A stretch of DNA of 50,884 nucleotides from contig WLEB01000004.1 of the NCBI GenBank assembly GCA_009704505.1, forward strand, positions 1 through 50,884, read 5' to 3'. Below, piece after piece: positions 46,455 to 50,884 of this stretch (within the stretch, counting starts at the first letter, position 1; each line of letters opens with the position of its first letter). A program made the position numbers and the translations under genes. The DNA is from Actinomycetota bacterium (lineage in GTDB: Bacteria > Actinomycetota > Actinomycetes > Nanopelagicales > Nanopelagicaceae). Under the pieces are notes generated by a model, which was given only the letters and a program-made list of their open reading frames with translations, was not told the DNA's origin and ran no database searches.

Positions 46455-47750
46455 TTGAATTTTGCGAGAAGGAAGAGCAGCGCTCGCTTCATCCTTTTAT
46501 TGATCACCATGTTAAGTGCAGCGGCGGGAATATCTCTGGTTGCAGCGCCTGCACACGCCGCTGATCCAGCTACAAAACTCTATGGAATTGTCACGAGTTC
46601 TACAGAACAACCACTTGCTGGAGTTGGAATTTCGATTGAAGGTCCAGATGGCTTTAGAGCTGAAGTAGAGACCGATTCGGCTGGCGCATGGGAAGTGCTC
46701 GTTCCAACAAAGGGAACCTATAGCGCAACAATTAATGAAGGTGATCTACCTTCAGGCCAAGCGCTTACTGACCCAACAAAAGGAACTGTTAAAGCAAATA
46801 TTTTTATGCCTGGGGTGGAACTTCGACTTCTCTTTCCTATAGGACCAGGAGTTGCAAAAGCCACCATGCTGGAACGTTCGGCGCAGTTAACTGTTGATGG
46901 CTTAATCCTTGGATTGATCATTGCTCTAGCAGCTCTGGGATTGAACTTAATCTTTGGAACAACTGGGCTAACTAACTTTGCTCATGGTGAGATTTTAACT
47001 TTTGCAGGACTTCTTACTTATTACTTCAGTGCAATAGCAAAACTGCCGGTTCTTGTAGCAGCACCAATAGCTGTTCTGCTCAGTGCCTTCGTATCAGGAT
47101 TCTTGCAAGATAGATATCTCTGGAAACCTCTCCGTAAAAGAGGCACCGGGTTAATTGCAATGCTGGTTGTCTCAATCGGTTTTGCAATCTTCTTACGTTA
47201 TTTCTTCCTCTTCCTCTTTGGTGGAGACACACGTCAACTTCCACAGTACGCCGGTCAAGCAGGGCTCGAACTTGGACTAGTTAACATCACACCTAAATCA
47301 ATTCTTACAACTGTTATTGGAATCGGATTTATTGTATTTGCAACGTTATGGCTGCTTCGTACCCGAATGGGTAAGGCCAGTAGAGCAGTTGCAGATAACC
47401 CAGCTTTAGCTTCTGCATCAGGAATTGATGTTCAAAAAGTGATCCGCGCCGTTTGGATCTTAGGTGCAGCACTTGCCGGATATGCAGGTGTCATTGTTAC
47501 CGTCAACCAAGGGGTCAGCTTTCTAATGGGACAGGACATGCTGCTGCTTATATTTGCAGCCGTTACTTTAGGTGGATTAGGTACAGCCAATGGGGCTCTT
47601 GTTGGCTCCCTGATTATTGGCCTTTTCGTTCAACTTTCCACGCTATTTATTCCTACAGAATTGAAGTATGTGGGTGCCTTGATTGTTTTGATCTTGATTT
47701 TAATCGTTCGGCCGCAGGGCATTCTGGGCCGGAAAGAGAGGATTGGCTAA
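46455..47750 (+). CDS. livH: Branched-chain amino acid ABC permease (LivH) with N-terminal extracytoplasmic domain
   Basis: Permease of a LivH-type amino-acid importer with an unusual front half. From the upstream GTG at 46443 the frame is 435 residues; GGAG spacing favours TTG at 46455 (431 residues). The protein begins with a signal peptide (basic ARRKSSAR, hydrophobic core, APAHAAD cleavage site). A beta-sandwich of the carboxypeptidase-regulatory type follows at about 45-115 (LYGIVTSSTEQPLAGVGISI). The LivH permease starts near 140 (GLNLIFGTTGLTNFAHGE), with the ATPase-contact loop VADNPALASASGIDV. It is followed directly by livM. Confidence 0.9.
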   Translation: MNFARRKSSARFILLLITMLSAAAGISLVAAPAHAADPATKLYGIVTSSTEQPLAGVGISIEGPDGFRAEVETDSAGAWEVLVPTKGTYSATINEGDLPSGQALTDPTKGTVKANIFMPGVELRLLFPIGPGVAKATMLERSAQLTVDGLILGLIIALAALGLNLIFGTTGLTNFAHGEILTFAGLLTYYFSAIAKLPVLVAAPIAVLLSAFVSGFLQDRYLWKPLRKRGTGLIAMLVVSIGFAIFLRYFFLFLFGGDTRQLPQYAGQAGLELGLVNITPKSILTTVIGIGFIVFATLWLLRTRMGKASRAVADNPALASASGIDVQKVIRAVWILGAALAGYAGVIVTVNQGVSFLMGQDMLLLIFAAVTLGGLGTANGALVGSLIIGLFVQLSTLFIPTELKYVGALIVLILILIVRPQGILGRKERIG

Positions 47751-48746
47751 ATGGACATTCTCTTTATTATTCAACAGACATTAAGCGCAACCCTTGGAGT
47801 TAATGCAATTATCTTTGCACTAGCTGCAATTGGTCTGAATATGCACTTTGGATACACAGGCCTTCTTAACTTCGGTCAGGCTGGCTTTCTAGCGATCGGT
47901 GCTTACAGTGTGGCCGTTCCGGTTATCACCTTTGGGCTTTCACTATGGCTTGCTCTATTAATTGGTATTTTCAATTCGATTCTCTTCGCACTTCTTTTAG
48001 GAGTTCCCACTTTAAGGTTGCGTGCAGATTACCTAGCGATCGTAACTATTGCCGCTGCAGAAATCGTTCGCCAGATCGCCCGCTCTGCCACATTTAATGA
48101 CTCATTGGGTGGATCTGATGGAATCACTGGAAAATTCGGTAAGGAGTTCTTCGATCTAAATCCCTTTAAAACAGGTCTAGATACTCCAATTCTTCGCTTC
48201 AATGGAAACGATCTTTGGGTCGTAATTACTGGTTGGGTTCTTGTAGCGATAATTACTTTCATTATGTGGATCATGGTCAACTCCCCTTGGGGTCGCGTCA
48301 TGCGCGCTATCCGTGAGGACGAAGATGCAGTTCGCTCATTAGGCAAAAACGTTTACCTATACAAGATGCAATCACTAATCATCGGTGGTGTCATCGGATC
48401 TATTGCTGGCTTTGTCTATGCCTTATCGCGTCAGTCAGTCCAACCAGATAACTATGGAACAGCGTTAACCTTCTTTGCTTACACCGTACTAATCCTTGGA
48501 GGCGCAGCAAGAGTCTTTGCGCCAATCGTGGGTGCAATGATTTTCTGGTTCCTGATCGTATTTATTGAACAAGTTCTTCGTGCAGGAGTAACTTCTAATT
48601 TAATTCCAGATTGGCTCATTGGAGTCAACCAAGTAGGCCAAATTCGATTCATGCTCATGGGTCTTGGATTGATGCTCCTAATGATCTTTAGACCACAGGG
48701 CATATTTGGCGATAAGAAGGAGTTGGCACTAGATGCAAAAGCATAA
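47751..48746 (+). CDS. livM: Branched-chain amino acid ABC permease (LivM)
   Basis: Second permease subunit, 331 residues with about eight to nine predicted helices. Family landmarks are GLNMHFGYTGLLNFGQAGF near residues 26-44, GVPTLRLRADYLAIVTIAAAE near 85, and the ATPase-contact loop AIREDEDAVRSLGKNV near 184. The ATG follows the livH stop without any gap (TAAATG). The final GLMLLMIFRPQGIFG is typical. The 3' end overlaps livG by 14 bp. Confidence 0.95.
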   Translation: MDILFIIQQTLSATLGVNAIIFALAAIGLNMHFGYTGLLNFGQAGFLAIGAYSVAVPVITFGLSLWLALLIGIFNSILFALLLGVPTLRLRADYLAIVTIAAAEIVRQIARSATFNDSLGGSDGITGKFGKEFFDLNPFKTGLDTPILRFNGNDLWVVITGWVLVAIITFIMWIMVNSPWGRVMRAIREDEDAVRSLGKNVYLYKMQSLIIGGVIGSIAGFVYALSRQSVQPDNYGTALTFFAYTVLILGGAARVFAPIVGAMIFWFLIVFIEQVLRAGVTSNLIPDWLIGVNQVGQIRFMLMGLGLMLLMIFRPQGIFGDKKELALDAKA

Positions 48747-49587
48747 TTCCGGTGCGAGCTTCGCCTTAACAACGGCTCAAACACCAGGATCTTCAAAGCC
48801 GGATCCAATTTTGATCGCAGATAAAATCATGCGCCAGTTCGGTGGTTTAACTGCCGTGAATGTGGACCATGTTGAAATTCAACGTGGATCTATTACCGCA
48901 CTTATCGGACCAAACGGTGCGGGAAAAACTACGTTCTTTAATCTGCTGACCGGCTATGACTCTCCAAACTCGGGAACATGGAGTTTTAACGGCAAATCAC
49001 TCAACGGTATTCCGCCACATAAAGTGGCAAGACTTGGAATGGTGCGCACATTTCAGTTAACCAAGGCTCTCTATCGCTTAACGGTAATTGAGAACATGTT
49101 GCTTGGTGCCAGAGCACAAAAGGGTGAATCAGTTCTTCTCTCAGTTTTCCCTTGGATCTGGCGCGCGCAAGAGGCTGCCATCCGTGTAAAAGCCACTTCT
49201 ATCCTTACAAACTTTAAACTTCTAGAAAAGCAGAATGATTTTGCTGCCGCTTTATCTGGAGGACAGAGAAAACTTTTAGAGATGGCAAGGGCGCTGATGG
49301 TAGAGCCAGAGATGGTGATGCTTGACGAACCGATGGCTGGTGTAAACCCTGCACTCAAGCAATCGCTCTTGGAACACATCAAAGAACTCCGCAGTGAAGG
49401 AAAGACAGTTCTTTTCGTTGAACACGATATGGATATGGTTCATGAGATTAGTGATTGGGTAATTGTCATGGCACAGGGCCAGATCATTGCCGAAGGTACT
49501 CCAGCAACAGTAATGGGAAATGCTCAAGTTATTGAAGCCTACTTGGGTGCTCACCACGATACAGATCTATCGAGTGAAGGAGCCTAA
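48733..49587 (+). CDS. livG: Branched-chain amino acid ABC ATPase (LivG)
   Basis: ATP-binding subunit, 284 residues. Walker A GPNGAGKTTFFNLLTG near residues 57-72, signature LSGGQRKLLEMARAL near 174, Walker B VMLDEPMAGVNP near 195, and switch histidine VEHDMDMV near 229. The ATPase domain is preceded by about 30 low-complexity residues. The ATG at 48733 lies inside the livM 3' end behind AAGGAG (10 nt spacing). No alternative start is available before the domain. Confidence 0.95.
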   Translation: MQKHNSGASFALTTAQTPGSSKPDPILIADKIMRQFGGLTAVNVDHVEIQRGSITALIGPNGAGKTTFFNLLTGYDSPNSGTWSFNGKSLNGIPPHKVARLGMVRTFQLTKALYRLTVIENMLLGARAQKGESVLLSVFPWIWRAQEAAIRVKATSILTNFKLLEKQNDFAAALSGGQRKLLEMARALMVEPEMVMLDEPMAGVNPALKQSLLEHIKELRSEGKTVLFVEHDMDMVHEISDWVIVMAQGQIIAEGTPATVMGNAQVIEAYLGAHHDTDLSSEGA

Positions 49588-49590
49588 GTA

Positions 49591-50328
49591 ATGAGTTCAT
49601 CTGAGACTACAGCATTGGTTTCTGCAAAGGATTTAGTAGCTGGCTACTTACCAGGAATCAATATTCTTAATGGATGTAATTTGTATGCCAATGAAGGCGA
49701 ACTCGTTGGAATTATTGGTCCTAACGGTGCTGGTAAGTCAACGCTACTCAAAGCGTTATTTGGACTTGTAAAGATACGCGAAGGCAATGTAACTCTATCT
49801 GGTGAAGAGATTACCAATATGAGAGCAGACCAGTTAGTAGCTAGAGGCATTGGTTTTGTTCCTCAAAGCAACAACGTTTTCCCATCTTTAACAATTGAAG
49901 AAAACCTTCAGATGGGTGCATTCCAATCTCCTGCTAAGTTCTCGGAACGCTTTGAATTTGTCACTGATCTTTTCCCAACTCTTGGAACGCGCCGCAAGCA
50001 GAGAGCTGGATCTTTATCTGGTGGAGAGCGTCAGATGGTGGCTATGGGTAGAGCTTTGATGATGAATCCTTCTGTACTGCTACTGGATGAACCTAGTGCT
50101 GGCCTCTCCCCTGCTCTTCAGGATGAAGTTTTTGTTCGCGTTCGTGAGATTAATAAGATTGGCGTTACTGTCATTATGGTTGAGCAAAATGCACGCAGAT
50201 GCTTGCAGATCGTTGATCGAGGTTATGTTTTGGATCAAGGTAAGAATGCCTACGAAGGCACCGGAAAGTCCTTATCAACTGATCCTAAAGTTATTGAACT
50301 CTATTTAGGCACCCTGGCCAAGAAGTAA
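49591..50328 (+). CDS. livF: Branched-chain amino acid ABC ATPase (LivF)
   Basis: Second ATP-binding subunit, 245 residues. Walker A GPNGAGKSTLLKALFG near residues 45-60, signature LSGGERQMVAMGRALM near 142, Walker B LLLDEPSAGLSP near 165, and the LivF-typical VEQNARRCLQI near 199. It begins 3 bp after livG and ends the operon, with a strong terminator about 57 bp downstream. Confidence 0.96.
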   Translation: MSSSETTALVSAKDLVAGYLPGINILNGCNLYANEGELVGIIGPNGAGKSTLLKALFGLVKIREGNVTLSGEEITNMRADQLVARGIGFVPQSNNVFPSLTIEENLQMGAFQSPAKFSERFEFVTDLFPTLGTRRKQRAGSLSGGERQMVAMGRALMMNPSVLLLDEPSAGLSPALQDEVFVRVREINKIGVTVIMVEQNARRCLQIVDRGYVLDQGKNAYEGTGKSLSTDPKVIELYLGTLAKK

Positions 50329-50384
50329 CTGTTACTCATACTCTGAGTTCTTTAACACCCTTAAACCTTTAAAACCTTTGAGAA

Positions 50385-50422
50385 TAAGAAAGGCCCGCCG
50401 GATAACCGGCGGGCCTTTCTTA
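50385..50422. terminator. Bidirectional intrinsic terminator between livF and the binding-protein gene
   Basis: Perfect 17-bp stem (TAAGAAAGGCCCGCCGG paired with its complement) closing a four-base loop. The A-rich left arm and T-rich right arm (CCTTTCTTA) make it usable from both strands. It sits between convergent genes ending at 50328 and 50439. Confidence 0.92.
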
Positions 50423-50438
50423 CTACGTTTTTAGCTAA

Positions 50439-50884
50439 TTACTCGCCCGCTGGCACATCACCAGAGATGAACTCTGCTGGAAGTGCTACGTACTTGTCAT
50501 TTGCTTCGTAAACATACACACCCATTGTTGCGTATGAAGGATCGCCATTGTCTGCGAACTCAATTGGACCAGATACACCGTCATAGTCGATGTCTGTTCC
50601 TTCTGCGATGAGAGCCTTGCAATCAGCAAAGGTTGTGCACTTTGTGCCATCCTTTGAAACAGATACTAGGTTGTCACGGATGGTCTTACCATCTGTTGCT
50701 CCACCCTGCTCTGCTGCAAGTGCGATCAAAACTACTGCGTCGTATGACTCAGCAGCATATGAGTAGTCTGTCAAAGCTGGATCTACTGAAAGTAGACGCT
50801 TCTGTAGCTCTCCATCAGCAAGTACGCCAGGAAGTGTTCCCTTAACGCCCTTCATGATTCCTGCAGGTAGATCCTTGTAAGCAC
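50439..50884 (-). CDS. ABC transporter substrate-binding protein, partial (Leu/Ile/Val-binding type)
   Basis: The C-terminal 148 or so codons of a periplasmic-binding-protein type 1 lipoprotein or secreted receptor. The frame stays open through the window edge and no true start is visible. Features include YAAESYDAVVLIALAAEQGG, the paired cysteines in GTKCTTFADCKAL typical of amino-acid receptors, and the C-terminal YATMGVYVYEANDKYVALP. It is the likely receptor for the neighbouring livHMGF transporter but lies on the opposite strand, converging on it. Function is by family resemblance. Confidence 0.88.
   Translation of the reverse strand, partial: AYKDLPAGIMKGVKGTLPGVLADGELQKRLLSVDPALTDYSYAAESYDAVVLIALAAEQGGATDGKTIRDNLVSVSKDGTKCTTFADCKALIAEGTDIDYDGVSGPIEFADNGDPSYATMGVYVYEANDKYVALPAEFISGDVPAGE

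Overview
The window is a compact housekeeping segment from an actinobacterium with unusually AT-leaning DNA. The actinobacterial assignment rests on RbpA, WhiA, the rapZ/uvrC/uvrA/uvrB/coaE/rpsA/polA block, the infC-rpmI-rplT-methyltransferase-pheS-pheT-arg order, tyrS directly upstream of a ribosomal RNA operon, and a SufR-SufBD-Rieske-SufCSU operon. Small intergenic spaces, many ATGA or TAATG stop/start overlaps, AT-leaning codons (GC content judged by eye, not calculated) and loss of genes from normally conserved clusters all fit a streamlined freshwater lineage such as Nanopelagicales (acI, 'Candidatus Planktophila/Nanopelagicus'). That genus-level placement is inference. I see no tRNA, insertion sequence, prophage, CRISPR array or attachment site.

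Layout. Positions 1-485 hold the promoter and leader of a minus-strand rRNA operon whose 16S gene lies off the left edge. From 486 to about 13.3 kb everything is on the minus strand: infC-rpmI-rplT, a TrmH-family rRNA methyltransferase, pheS-pheT, the arginine operon argCJBD-argR-argH, and tyrS. A short plus-strand pair (DUF3099 membrane protein, SURF1) follows. Next comes a minus-strand iron-sulfur assembly operon (sufR-sufB-sufD-Rieske-sufC-sufS-sufU-sufT) ending in an ABC exporter. Divergent from it is a plus-strand run of ctaA-tkt-tal-pgi. From 28.4 to 45.9 kb the minus strand carries polA, rpsA, coaE, uvrB, uvrA, uvrC, rapZ, whiA, gap, pgk, tpiA, secG and rbpA. The right end has a small thioesterase and a livHMGF amino-acid ABC transporter on the plus strand. 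It converges on a substrate-binding protein gene cut by the window edge.

How the genes work together. The arg genes convert glutamate to arginine under ArgR, whose own gene is in the operon. The SUF operon builds Fe-S clusters under SufR. ctaA and the SURF1 gene serve haem-copper oxidase maturation. tkt/tal/pgi and gap/pgk/tpiA cover central carbon metabolism. uvrABC and polA cover excision repair. rpsA, infC, rpmI, rplT, pheST and tyrS cover translation.

The window is mostly ordinary core genome, and I did not find an undescribed multi-gene system. The points most worth following are: repeated promoter geometry implying leaderless mRNAs (seven genes with a TANNNT box 6-7 nt before the start codon); an infC start that appears to be GTC behind a perfect Shine-Dalgarno; an ArgB lacking the arginine-feedback module; clean absence of argF, argG, yvcK and zwf-opcA-pgl from clusters where they normally sit; a LivH permease carrying a signal peptide and extracytoplasmic beta-sandwich domain; and an ABC exporter locked to the end of the SUF operon.
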